From: Syngnathus acus
Taxonomy: Eukaryota > Chordata > Actinopteri > Syngnathiformes > Syngnathidae
Reading direction: 5' to 3'
Assembly: GCF_901709675.1 (NCBI RefSeq)
Contig: NC_051093.1
Coordinates: 10,529,913-10,593,912, forward strand
DNA: 64,000 nt
Made by a program: the position numbers and the translations under genes
Part shown: in pieces, positions 1-10,902 of the stretch
Position numbering within the stretch: the stretch's first letter is position 1
How the letters are laid out: each line of letters starts with the position of its first letter
The notes under the pieces: generated by a model
What the model was told of the DNA's origin: nothing
The model's database searches: none
What the model saw: only the letters and a program-made list of their open reading frames with translations

Positions 1-241
1 CTCTTCAGGCATTTGAAGCACTTTGCAGTCTTCACTCACTGGAATGTGAAAGACAATCCGACCGAAGTCCGTCCGTCTGTCCGTCCGTCCCCATTGTTTT
101 CTTTTGGGTCACGGGGGAGCCGGAGCCTTTGCCAGCTCATTTGGGGGGGGGGGGGGCGAGACACACAGAGCATTCATTGGCACGGATGCGCACTTTCCCA
201 TTCATTCGGGTATGGAGACCATAAACATTTGCACCTTGCAG
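1..241 (+). other. partial intron of acly, no exon seen
   Basis: This stretch precedes the first recognisable acly exon and ends in a usable acceptor (TTTGCACCTTGCAG, ending at 241). It holds a short CCGT-type microsatellite near 68-91 and a G run near 147-160. No segment matches the ATP-citrate lyase linker that would precede the first exon, so the upstream part of the gene lies outside the window. Confidence 0.6.
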
Positions 242-3200
242 TCAAGGCGAGCACGCTGTTCAGCAAGCACACCAAGTCCATGGTGTGGGGCATGCAGACG
301 CGGGCCGTGCAGGGCATGCTGGACTTTGACTACGTCTGCTCCAGAGACGCGCCCTCCGTGGCGGCCATGGTCTACCCCTTCACGTGAGCGCCGCGCCGAG
401 CCGTTTGCAGGTGATGGAGCAGTTCTCAGAGAGCCCCGTCTTCTCTTCCAGCGGAGACCACAAGCAGAAGTTCTACTGGGGTCATAAAGAGATCCTCCTC
501 CCGGTGTACAAAAACATGGCCGACGCCATGAAGAAGCACCCGGACGTGGACGTGCTCATCAGCTTCGCGTCCTTGCGTTCAGCCTTTGACAGCACCATGG
601 AGACCATGCAGTACCCGCAGGTAATGCATTCCATCTGCCCTCCACTTAAACAAATGACTTCATGCACATTTTTCTTTTTTCTTTCAGATTCACACCATCG
701 CCATCATAGCAGAGGGAATCCCCGAAGCACACACCAGGAAGATCATTCGGAGAGCCGACGAGAAGGGCATCACCATCATCGGACCGGCAACTGTGAGTCC
801 CGCTGTCTTCTCTTTTCAACTTGTGATTGAAACTCCCTCCCTCCTTCCCTCCCTCCCTCCCTCCCTCCCTCCCTCCCTCCCTCCCTCCCTCCCTCGCGCG
901 CGCGCGCAGGTGGGCGGCATCAAACCGGGCTGCTTCAAGATCGGCAACACCGGGGGCATGCTGGACAACATCCTGGCCTCCAAGCTGTACCGGCCGGGCA
1001 GCGTGGCGTACGTCTCGCGCTCGGGCGGCATGTCCAACGAGCTCAACAACATCATTTCGCGCACCACCGATGGCGTGTTTGAAGGCGTGGCCATTGGCGG
1101 GGACAGGTAAGTCAAAGTGTATCCGATTGGATATTTTACGATTTGAAAATTGGATTGATGAAAGTGTCCGTAGCGGCAAGCTGCATTTTCCTGTCCGGAA
1201 ACATTTCCATGAAATGTACTGACTGCGGATGGTTCCACAGATACCCGGGCTCCGTCTTCACCGATCACGTTCTGCGCTACCAGGACACCCCCGGAGTCAA
1301 GATGATTGTCGTGCTGGGCGAGGTGAGGTGTCCGACGCCCAGCACGACTCTGGGGAAACGTAATCTGAGGAGCGTCCTGATTGGCCGACGGCCCGACTCT
1401 GGGCAAATGTAATCCGAGGAGCGTCCTGATTGGCCGCTGTGCCCTAGATCGGCGGCACCGAGGAGTACAAGATCTGCCAGGGCATCCGCGAAGGCAGGAT
1501 CACCAAGCCCGTGGTGTGCTGGTGCATCGGAACTTGCGCTACCATGTTCGCCTCGGAGGTAAAAGCTACACTGCCGATGACTGATTTGAATGATTTGAAT
1601 TTGTGTCGTCGTGGTGTTTTCCTTCTACGCCTACCTCAGGTCCAGTTCGGCCACGCGGGGGCGTGCGCTAATCAAGCTTCGGAGACGGCGGTGGCCAAGA
1701 ACACAGCTCTGAAGGAGGCCGGTGCCTTCGTGCCCAAGAGCTTTGATGAGCTGGGAGAGATCATTAAGTCAGTAGAAGTGACTTTTCATTCGGGTTTATT
1801 TTTGCAGTACAAAAAAAATGGCTGCCCCATAGAACGCAGGAGCCCTGTCTCGGTGCGTTTGACCGACGGAAAAACGTAGCTCTATCCCAACATGTACTGG
1901 TAGTGACTTATGAGTCTTTCAAGAAAAATGATGCCGTTTTTGAGGGTCCGCTGAACCCGGCCGGGCGAGTTATTGTCCATCAAGTCAATATTCCATCCGC
2001 GCAGGTCTGTATATGACGACCTGGTGGGCAAAGGAGTCATCCAGCCAGCACCGGAGCTGCCCCCTCCCACAGTCCCCATGGATTACTCCTGGGCACGAGT
2101 GAGTCATCTTTCTGTTCTCTTGGCTCACGTTGAAGGATTTTCACACACAATGGGGTTGCTTGCTCTCCAGGAGCTGGGTCTCATCCGCAAACCGGCGTCC
2201 TTTATGACCAGCATTTGCGACGAGAGGGGGCAGGAACTCATCTACGCCGGCATGCCCATCACGGAGGTCTTCAAGTCGGAAATTGGCCTGGGGGGCACTC
2301 TGGGGCTTCTATGGTTCCAGAGGAGGTCTGCGTTCTCACCCAACTATTGAGATGATCTCCGGCGGGTGATCCGATCCATCCGCTCGCTATCTTTTCTCCA
2401 GGCTACCCAGATACGCCTGCCAGTTCATCGAGATGTGTCTCATGGTGACGGCCGATCACGGTCCGGCCGTATCCGGCGCCCATAACACTATCGTGTGCGC
2501 CCGAGCCGGCAAAGATCTGATCTCCAGCCTCACCTCTGGCCTGCTCACCATCGTAAGACGTGCTCTGCTCTGCTCTGTATGCTAGCTAAGTGCTTTCTCA
2601 AATCATTCTCTGGCTCCTTTCTTTGACAGGGCGACCGCTTCGGAGGCGCCTTGGATGCCGCGGCCAAACAGTTCAGCAAGGCCTTCGACAGCGGCCTGCT
2701 GCCCATGGAGTTTGTCAACAAAATGAAGAAGGACGGCAAGCTCATCATGGGCATCGGCCACAGGGTCAAGTCTGTAAGTCAAAGGCGGCGGGCCGGGCGG
2801 CGCCTCGCGTCCACGAGGCTTGCTCCGCTTCCTCTGTCATATTTTGCGTGATCTATCTCAGATTAACAATCCTGACATGCGAGTCCAGATCTTGAAGGAC
2901 TTTGTGAAGCAGCACTTCCCCTCCACACAGCTGCTGGATTACGCTCTGGATGTGGAGAAGATCACCACTTCGAAAGTAAGAAGCCCTTTTCACAATTTGA
3001 CCCTCATTGACTTCCTGTGCGTTTGTGTCAGAAACCCAACTTGATCCTGAATGTGGACGGCTTCATCGGTGTGGCCTTTGTGGACCTGCTCAGAACCTGC
3101 GGCGGATTTACCAGGTAGTCAATGACCTCCACCGAGGTGGCCAAACATCGCAACAGCCAATTTGAGATCACCCTGCCATTCCCCAATGTTTTCCCCCTCA

Positions 3201-3462
3201 AATCAAGTCGTTTATTTTGGCAGGGATGAAGCGGACGAGTTTGTAGAAATCGGAGCGCTGAACGGCATCTTCGTTCTGGGTCGCAGCATGGGATTCATCG
3301 GTGCGCAAAGTCAAGTTGAAAGTGTGACTTCTGACAAACATGATTGATAACAAAAGCGTCTTTTTAGGACACTACCTGGATCAGAAGAGGCTAAGGCAGG
3401 GCTTGTATCGTCACCCTTGGGATGACATCTCCTACGTGCTGCCGGAACACATGTCCATGTAG
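242..3462 (+). CDS. acly: ATP-citrate lyase, C-terminal 614 residues (5' end outside window)
   Basis: Cytosolic homotetrameric enzyme that makes acetyl-CoA and oxaloacetate from citrate, CoA and ATP, feeding lipid synthesis and histone acetylation. Fifteen coding exons: 242-383, 452-620, 688-792, 910-1106, 1241-1322, 1448-1558, 1640-1767, 2005-2098, 2171-2325, 2402-2552, 2630-2773, 2862-2975, 3032-3114, 3224-3300, 3368-3462. All junctions are GT-AG and phases agree; spliced length is 1847 bases (2 + 615 codons with the TAG stop). The product matches roughly the last 614 of about 1101 residues of vertebrate ACLY: the CoA-ligase-like part with the phospho-histidine motif [10 protein letters not shown] (exon at 1640), then the citrate-synthase-like module (motifs [12 protein letters not shown] and [18 protein letters not shown]), ending LPEHMSM. 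The exon 7 donor (GTCAGT at 1768) is somewhat weak. Identification rests on near-complete residue matches to the known family. Confidence 0.96.
837..899. repeat. (CCCT)n microsatellite in acly intron
   Basis: A run of about 15 CCCT units followed by a short CG run directly abuts the acceptor of the exon that starts at 910, so the repeat forms most of that intron's polypyrimidine tract. Its length could affect splicing; that is inference. Confidence 0.9.
1343..1441. repeat. 49-bp tandem duplication in acly intron
   Basis: Two copies of a unit ending in GAGCGTCCTGATTGGCC lie 49 bp apart with a few substitutions. They fill most of the intron between the exons at 1241-1322 and 1448-1558. Each copy carries an inverted CCAAT box (ATTGG), probably by chance. 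Confidence 0.85.
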
Positions 3463-4205
3463 GACATGTGAAGATTTAGCATATCTTTGTATTGCCTGAA
3501 ATAGTTTGAGATTAGACACTAGTGAAAACACTGTGAAGACATACCCAGTCCTGACTGGTGACAAAGTTTAACACCTCATGTTCTCACGCCTCTGTGCAGC
3601 TCCATTCCATGTGGCATTTTATGATCGTCATTATCATCTCGAGCTTGTTACACAGGGTGACCGTGGAGTGCAATAATATTGTGATCACACACTGTAGATA
3701 ATAGCTTCTTTTTTTTTTTTTTTTAATCTTTACTGTAGATGTATTCATCCAAAAGATGTTTTACTTGTCCATGTCTTGGCTGTTTGTTGCAAAAGGGACC
3801 ATTTATCGGCAAATGTCATCCCCAGGTAAAATAAGTGCACCCAAATAATGGAGTACTACAATGACTGTAGTACGAGGATATCGATTTAGGATCATTTAAT
3901 AACAGCAGTGTTATTGCAATGCTTCTGTGGCGTGCCTCTATACTGACGGTACCGTTTGTCCACATATGTGTGATTAAAGTTCACTGCGTGATAAGTGGTT
4001 TTCTGGATTGCGTGTGTTTTATATTGGACATTTCAACGAAAGCGGAGTATAAGGTCCTCCGTGACGTCACACACTTCGAACGCTTGGGATATCGCGATAT
4101 ATATACAAGCGGTTGTGTCACAACGGTGAATATGATGAGTTTGAATGAATGAATGAATGAATGAATGAATGAATGAAGCCGCTATAAACATAAGCTTCCG
4201 TGTGT
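3463..4205 (+). other. acly 3' UTR and acly-klhl11 intergenic DNA
   Basis: AT-rich, with no coding signal. A T run lies at 3710-3724 and a (TGAA)n microsatellite at about 4142-4177. A candidate polyadenylation signal lies at 3973. Confidence 0.6.
3973..3978 (+). terminator. candidate polyadenylation signal for acly
   Basis: ATTAAA, the common variant of AATAAA, about 510 bp after the acly stop codon, with a GT-rich stretch downstream. It is the best candidate before the klhl11 promoter region; no canonical AATAAA was seen between. Confidence 0.45.
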
Positions 4206-4224
4206 CACTTCCGAGCCGGAAGTG
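4206..4224. promoter_or_regulatory. paired inverted ETS motifs, probable klhl11 core promoter
   Basis: CACTTCCGAGCCGGAAGTG holds two opposed CCGGAAGT/ACTTCCG cores in a near-perfect palindrome about 460 bp upstream of the klhl11 ATG. Such ETS pairs are typical of TATA-less housekeeping promoters. The following DNA is GC-rich and contains TGCGCAGG, a possible NRF1 half site. Promoter function is inferred. Confidence 0.5.
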
Positions 4225-4684
4225 GCCAGCTGACGCCTTTCTCGCACTGCGCAGGTCCCTTTCTGTCAGGCTCAGAGCCGGCCAGCAGATAGCTCATTGA
4301 CTCAAGCCGAGTCGCCCGGGCTTGTTTTGGTGGGTGGACGCTTTACGTTGATGCTGGCGAATGGTGGGAAGCGGACTGACGAGAAACTGAAATATCGTCC
4401 CCAATGTACTGTTCGCGAGCGTGCCACGCACGGGAGGGAACAATTATACGGTGAAACTCAACGGCTACATAAACAAGTCTGCGTTGTTCTTAGCTAGTTT
4501 GGTAGCATTTCCGCGGCGGCGGCCGACCGGCCGACTTCCGCAAATGGAGGCGTGAGTGCTTGCTTCAATGTGGCGCTCGGTTGGACCTGTAGTCCCTTGA
4601 TTCGACGAGTTGGCTTCCTTTTTTTCCCCTTCTCTTTTTCTTTTCTTTTTCTTTGAACCCGTCTTCTGGTCACCGGAGAGCAGA

Positions 4685-5417
4685 ATGGCAGCGGCGGCTC
4701 CCAACCCGGAGGACTCGCCCCGGAGTAGCAGCAATAGTGGCGGTGGTAGCAGTAGCGTTTGCGGCACGCCGAGCTCCCTGGCCGCGGATGGCGACGCGGA
4801 GGAGGCCGAGGACTTTGCGTCGTCCTCCCACTGCTCGGAGTTGTCGCAGCGGCAGAACGAGCAGCGCAAGCAAGGCTTGTTCTGCGACGTCACGCTCGCC
4901 TTCAGCAGCAGCGGCGCGGCGGCCGGCGGCGTCCAGACGTGCGAGTTCGCGGCCCATCGCTCGGTGTTGGCCGCCGCCACCTACTACTTCACGCCGCTGC
5001 TGAGCGGACAGTTCTCCGAGTCGGTGTCCGGCCGGGTGGACATGAAGGAGTGGAGCTCGGAGACGGGGCCCGACGCAGAGACGGTGGAGAGCGTCATCCA
5101 GTACATGTACACCGGGGAGATTCGCGTCAGCACCTGCAACGTGCATGAAGTCCTGGAGCTAGCTGACAGGTACCGACCGCTTCTGTCTTACAATCAAAGT
5201 CAAAGTCTGCTTTATTGTCAATTTCTTCACATGCCAAGACACACAAAGAAATCGAAATGACGTTCCCACTATCCCACGGTGACAAGACATAGTACACAAT
5301 ATACATACAAGTAAACAATCGGCTTTATTGACCAGGTTTGTGCATGCCAAACAGAGAATTTGATCTCAGTAACTGACTGACGTTAGTGCGTTTAGGCTAG
5401 TGGCTCTCAAACCTTTA

Positions 5418-5507
<90 letters not shown>

Positions 5508-7099
5508 TACCCAGGTTCTTACTGGTGCAGCTGAAGGACTTCTGCGGAGAGTTCCTGAAGAAGAAGCTGAGCCTGACCAACTGCGTGGCCGTGCACAGCC
5601 TGGCGCACATGTACACCTTGGACCAGCTGGCCCTGCGAGCGGCCGACATGATCCGCCGCAACTTCCACAAGGTGATCCAGGACGAGGAGTTCTACACGCT
5701 GCCCTTCCACCTGGTGCGCAACTGGCTGTCGGACGACCAGATTACGGTAGACTCGGAGGAGGTGCTCTTCGAAGCGGTGCTCAAGTGGGTGCAGAAGATG
5801 CCCGAAGAGCGCGGCGGCTACTTTGAGGAGCTCTTCCGGCTGCTCAGACTGCCCCAGATCAAGCCCACTTACCTGACACGGGTGGTCAAGAACGAGCGCA
5901 TGGTGGCGTCCAACGAGGCGTGCCTGCGCCTGGTGTCGGAGGCGCTGGAGGGTTACGCCATCCGCTTTGAGAACGTCAACTTGGCCGACCTGGAGCTGTG
6001 GTCCTCCTTCGTGGCGTCCTTCCAGCCGCGCTTCGGCCAGAACATGGACGTCATCATGGTGGTGGGCGGCGTGTCGGAGGGCGGCGACTACTTGAGCGAG
6101 TGCGTGGGCTACTTTGTCTACGAGGACCGCTGGGTCAACCTCCCGCACATCCACAACCACCTGGACGGCCACGCCATCGCCGCCACCGACTCGCACGTTT
6201 ACGTGGCCGGCTCCATGGAGCCGGGCTTCGCCAAGACGGTGGAGCGCTACAACCCCAACTACAACACCTGGGAGCAGGTGAGCAACCTGACCACCCGCAA
6301 GCACTCCTTCGGCCTGACCCGCATCAAGGACATCCTGTACAGCATCGGCGGCCACGGCAACTTCAGCCCGGGCTTCAAGGACGTCAGCGTGTACGAGCCC
6401 GAGCAGGACAAGTGGCACAACCTGGAGTCGGCGCCCAAGATCCTGCGCGACGTCAAGGCGGTGAGCGTGGAGGACCGCTACGTTTACGTGACGGCGCGCA
6501 CGCCCGTCGACACGGACAAAGACGACGGGCTGAAGACGGTGACCACCCGCTACGACACCGACAGCCACCAGTGGCAGGACGTGGACTCGCTGCCGCTGGT
6601 GGACAACTACTGCGTCTTCCAGATGGCCGTGGCCGCCACCAACTTCTACCACACGGCCTCCTGCTGCCCCAAGAGCTACGACATGCGGGACGAGGCGGCC
6701 CGCCAGAAGATCGGCGCCCGCGTCCCCGACGAGATCCTGGAGAGCCTGCCGCCCGAGGTGACCAGCATCGAGGGCGCCGCCATCTGCCACTTTGACGACG
6801 ACGTCTTCATCATCGGCGGCTGGAAGAACAGCGACGACGTGGACAAGCAGTACCGCAAGGAGGCGTACCGCTACTGCGCCGAGCGCAGGCGCTGGATGCT
6901 GCTGCCGCCCATGCCGCAACCGCGGTGCCGCGCCACCGCCTGCCACGTGCGCGTGCCCTACCGCTTCCTGTACGGCTGCCAGCGCTACCCCATGCCGCAG
7001 AACCTGGCGCGCCAGCGGGACCGCATGCAGCAGATGCAGCAGCTGCACCGCCGCACGCTCACCCTGCGCCGGCAGCTGCAGTCGCAGATCGAGTGCTGA
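4685..7099 (+). CDS. klhl11: Kelch-like protein 11
   Basis: BTB-Kelch protein expected to act as a substrate adaptor for Cullin-3 ubiquitin ligases. Two coding exons, 4685-5169 and 5515-7099, join AG|G in an Arg codon to give 689 residues (human about 708). A low-complexity Ala/Ser-rich N terminus is followed by a BTB domain from about residue 64 (GLFCDVTL...[24 protein letters not shown] is read in two parts), a BACK domain around residues 175-290 ([33 protein letters not shown]) and kelch repeats from about residue 337 (MDVIMVVGG) to about 640 ([12 protein letters not shown]). The protein ends QSQIEC, as in vertebrate KLHL11. The start at 4685 is preferred over an in-frame upstream ATG at 4610 because the extra residues are hydrophobic and unlike the family. 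The 345-bp intron carries a long CT microsatellite and a dispersed repeat. Exon 2 is strongly GC-biased, which leaves long open antisense frames. Confidence 0.96.
5195..5375. repeat. dispersed repeat fragments in klhl11 intron
   Basis: Two adjoining pieces: one starts near AAAGTCTGCTTTATTGTCAA, the other contains ATCGGCTTTATTGACC and GCATGCCAAACAGAGAATTTG. The second piece is related to copies at about 24799-24897 and 38746-38832. They look like 3' ends of a retroposon family; the family name was not determined. Confidence 0.6.
5420..5503. repeat. (CT)n microsatellite next to klhl11 exon 2
   Basis: About 42 uninterrupted CT dinucleotides end 12 bp before the exon 2 acceptor at 5514 and serve as its polypyrimidine tract. 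Length polymorphism is likely. Confidence 0.95.
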
Positions 7100-8304
7100 A
7101 CGGCCGGGCCGGGCCGGGCCGAGCCAGGCGCTTCGGATCGCTTCATTTCTTTGAAAGGTCGGCATCTGCATTCCGGTGACAGCTTTTATTCTTTAGCTAA
7201 GACTGGACGGGACGGGGGAATGAATATTCAACGCATTCCGTTGTAGTGACCAATTGGTGGCAAGTGTTGTATCTACACATTTGATTTGTGGAGTCATTTC
7301 AACTACTACTTCTTACCAAGCGTCAGTACCCAGTCTGGCACCTTTCCTTTGGTTACGTGACTCCCATTGCAAACCATTGGCTTTGCCTTAGTTGATCCAT
7401 ATGTGGATGAGAGAAAGAAGTGCCACACGTGTGTTTACGACCAGACATAAAAAAAGAAAAAAGTGTGGTCAGATGATTGACAGCTTGGAATTTTTTGCAG
7501 TACACTTCCATTTGATTTGGTGAAACGAGCGTAAAACAACATGTGGAATTTGAGATGGATTCCTTTTGGTTTTTTTGTTGCCACAGCGTAAACGCCGAAA
7601 CTGGTGGCGCTCTGGAAATGAGGCTTCCTAAACGGCTGCTTTTGAAGTTCTCTCGCGTGCTCGTCCGCACGGTAGAGTCCCAATCCGTGACCGTGCCACC
7701 CATTTATCCATGACTTCGTTTGTTCGTAACGTGCTGCAGTGGAACACGCCTCGCTCTCACCAAAGCGAACGCAGTGTTCTGTTGTCGTCAGCCACTTTTG
7801 GGGAAGCCGTGAATCGTATGTATGGATGCACTGAATGTATGTGAATAAGTGTGGCGACAATGAAATCCTATCCTGATGACATGATGTTTATCTGTCTGTA
7901 TATAAATAACAAAGCTGTTTATATATATTTGACATTCCTCTGTGGCTTGTTCTCAGATGGAGGCTGGGTTCCATTTGTTAACACTGTGACAATCTCTGTT
8001 CGTGTTTGTTCATGTCAACACTTTGAGTGCCATCACCGCTTTTGTGCAGCCTCCACTACAGCAGACGCACGAACGAGACCTTGTTTAATTTCCTGTCTTA
8101 GACAAGCTTGGCATTGTGGTCTGCATTTCTTCTTATATTTCCTTCAAGATGCAATGAAGGCATGCTACTTCTCTGACAAATGTCTTACAAAGCCAGTCAT
8201 TCCTTTTGCGCCAAAAGAGTATTTTTGTCCCCATTCATTTGTTAAAGGGGTTTTGAGACGTTGCAGCACTTTGAGTTTGCTTTCTAAAGTATGGTTCCAG
8301 TTTC
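7100..8304 (+). other. klhl11 3' UTR
   Basis: No coding signal. AT content rises sharply after the stop codon, and the first AATAAA lies at 8305, implying a 3' UTR of about 1.2 kb. Short frames here have no family resemblance. Confidence 0.5.
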
Positions 8305-8310
8305 AATAAA
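8305..8310 (+). terminator. candidate polyadenylation signal for klhl11
   Basis: Canonical AATAAA in the context TTTCAATAAAATACAG, about 1.2 kb downstream of the klhl11 stop and before the nt5c3b exons. Confidence 0.55.
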
Positions 8311-9143
8311 ATACAGCAAACAAGGTTTTGTTATGTCAGTCATGGATAACAAACACTCAGACATCCTATAAATGTAAGTCGGACTCGGTGGCGGTTTTTG
8401 GTTTCGCAAACGAACGTATTTGTATCGCTATTTTATTCAACCATGAAGGAAACGGAACGTTCACCGTGTTGTTTCCCGTAGGAGCGAGAGGGGTGCACAC
8501 GGGGTGTTACGCAAGTAGCCGTGCTCCCTTCAATGGCTGTTCACGAGCTCGTAAATCCTCCAACTCTGCCTTATCGTCACACATCTCGCAAAATAAAACG
8601 TAATATCAGACAGCCCGTGAATCTTAGTAGCAGTTTTTGGTTATGTGCTACAGCAGCAAGTTTTATACTCGCAGCAGTAAACTGGTGTATGAGTTTTCAT
8701 TATTTCTACACTGTATCTGAAATGCCAAAGGCAACACCTCAGGTCTCCCGATCCCTGATACGTAACGGCCCAACACCGGCCCAGCACTTTCGCACCGCAC
8801 GCTTTTCTTCCAACTCAACCGTGTCGTTCGCCGCACACACACACACACATACACACACACAGATTTGTGAGCATGGCAAGTTGATCTAAAATGCTTTCCG
8901 TGGTGCCCGGAATGAATGTGACTCAATGTAGTCGTAAGATAATGAATGTGACTCCATGTACTCAATGTAGTCGTAAACTAGCCCCGTGCTATCGTAAGGC
9001 TAAACCGCGATTGAACTCTTTCACGTTTGGACCTAGCGACTGCATTCTGATAGTTAACAATGAAATCTTCTGTTTGTATCGCTTTATCCCGCAAAGGAAA
9101 ATGGCGATGCCTCCAATCATGGACAATTGATTTTGCTCTTCAG
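8311..9143 (+). other. klhl11-nt5c3b intergenic DNA, probably holding nt5c3b exon 1
   Basis: The start codon and 5' UTR of nt5c3b should lie here, because the first recognised exon begins in frame at residue 2 or soon after. No unique ATG-containing exon with a phase-0 GT donor could be chosen. An (AC)n run lies near 8834-8862 and a local duplication of GAATGTGACTC(A/C)ATGTA near 8913-8970. In mammals KLHL10 occupies this interval; no KLHL10-like coding sequence is present. Confidence 0.5.
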
Positions 9144-10902
9144 ATCCCCGAACTGTCCAACCCCTCCGTGTGCACGAGGGACCCTCAGAGAGTCCAGGAG
9201 ATCCTCCAGTCCATGCTGCAGGCGGGTTCAAACACGTTACAGGTCAGACAGCACCACGGGACACAACATTAGGTACACCACTCAATCAAATCCAATTAGT
9301 ACCCCAACAACCAAAATAATGACTGTTGTTAAATGACTACAAAATGGTTTATGAAGTGGCTTTTCTCCCTCGGTATTCCTCACGTGTGTTTTCGAATAGG
9401 TTATCTCAGACTTTGACATGACTCTCACGAGATTTGCGTTCAATGGCAAAAGATGCCCCACCTGTCACAGTAAGTGTGCATGTCAGGAATAAATGGAAAT
9501 AAAAGCAGATGAATGAATTGTTTTGTGTACTTACTTGTGTGCAGATATTCTCGACAACAGCAAACTTATCTCTCAAGAATGCAAAGCAGAGGTGGGTCGA
9601 AAGTTCACAGATGCGTCATTGAAAACATGAGCTTGCCTTGTAATGTGACGCACCACTGCTGCATTTGTGTACTTTTTAAAGCCATCATGACAGATTCAAG
9701 TTTTGTGATTCTTTCTTCCTCTGCATTATCTCAAACCACAAAATACACATTTTGTCACCTGTCATGGCTGAAATACAATCAGCACTATTAATAGCAAAAC
9801 CCATCAATTTGATGTTTTTCTAATATTCTTAAATGTGTAACAGGATGTTAAACAGTGTTTCTGTATGACCTCAGTTGAAGCATCTGTTGAACACCTACTA
9901 CCCCATCGAGATCGACTCGTCGCGCTCCATTGCTGAGAAGCTGCCGCTCATGGTGGAGTGGTGAGTTGCTCGCACGCTCGCTGGCTCACCAACAAAACGC
10001 CCGCCGTCGACCTGCCGAAAAAGCGCTCACGCGTCTTCCGCGTGCTTGTGATCAAAAGGTGGACCAAAGCGCACGAGCTGCTGGTACAGCAGAAAATCAG
10101 GAAGGATCAGCTGGCCGCCGTGGTGCAAGAGTCCGACGCCAAGCTCAGGTCAGTGGCGCACGCACGCACGCACGCTTACACCTCCGCTATCGTATGTTGC
10201 TATAAATGAAGACAAGACTTTGGGATCATCACAATTGTGAATGCGGGTCACTTTTGCAGGGAGGGCTACCCGCTGTTCTTTTCGCACCTGCACCAACACA
10301 GCATCCCTCTGCTCATCTTCTCGGCCGGCATCGGAGACATCCTGGAGGAGGTCATCCGCCAGGCGGGGGTCTTCTACCCCAACGTCAACGTCTTCTCCAA
10401 TTACATGGACTTTGACCAGGCCGTGAGTATGGGCTGGAGGGCGTGAGCATTTTCTGTTTCGGACATGATTGGATTGAAATTTGAGGCCTCATGTGGCTTC
10501 CTCCCTCCCTCCCGTCAGGGGGTGCTGAAGGCGTTCAAGGGCGAGCTGATCCACATCTACAACAAGCGGGAGGGCGCCCTGCTCAACACGGGTCACTTCC
10601 AGGAGCTGCGAGCCCGACCCAATGTGCTCCTGCTGGGAGACTCCCTGGGCGACCTAAGCATGGCCGATGGCGTGCACGACATGGAGAACATCCTCAAGAT
10701 TGGCTTCCTCAACGACAAGGTGACACCAAATCATAAATATTCCACAAATAAGTCATGCAGGCTTCATTTTCATGCTGCTGCTGTTGTATAGGTGGAGGAG
10801 AGGAAGCAATCGTACCTGGACTCTTACGACATCGTGCTGGTGAAAGACGAGACCCTGGACGTGGCCAACGCTGTGCTGTTCTACCTCACTGGAAACAAGT
10901 GA
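9144..10902 (+). CDS. nt5c3b: 7-methylguanosine phosphate-specific 5'-nucleotidase (NT5C3B), start exon not found
   Basis: Cytosolic HAD-superfamily nucleotidase that dephosphorylates 7-methyl-GMP and CMP, preventing cap nucleotides from entering the nucleotide pool. Eight exons: 9144-9242, 9400-9469, 9545-9591, 9875-9960, 10059-10148, 10260-10422, 10519-10719, 10792-10902. The 867 bases give 288 residues plus TGA, against about 292-300 in human, so only the first residue or few are missing. Visible motifs: HAD motif [10 protein letters not shown] with the nucleophile Asp at about residue 37 of the visible part, [17 protein letters not shown], motif [13 protein letters not shown], and motif [19 protein letters not shown]. 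The MVEWWTKAH stretch spans the exon 4-5 junction. The acceptor before 10059 (TGATCAAAAG) lacks a clear pyrimidine tract. NT5C3A is an alternative, but position beside fkbp10 and klhl11 matches NT5C3B. Confidence 0.92.

Noticed and set aside
5998-6795. 265-codon open frame in another plus-strand frame of klhl11
   Set aside because: Shadow frame over the kelch repeats, rich in Arg, Pro and Gly; no independent start context.
5519-7171. 550-codon open frame antisense to klhl11
   Set aside because: It overlaps klhl11 exon 2 exactly and is explained by GC-rich third positions; its translation is low-complexity (Val, Leu, Gly, Ala, His-rich) with no family resemblance.
9961-10058. Retained-intron reading through nt5c3b intron 4
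   Set aside because: The intron is 98 bp, not a multiple of three, and splicing restores the conserved EWWTKAH sequence.
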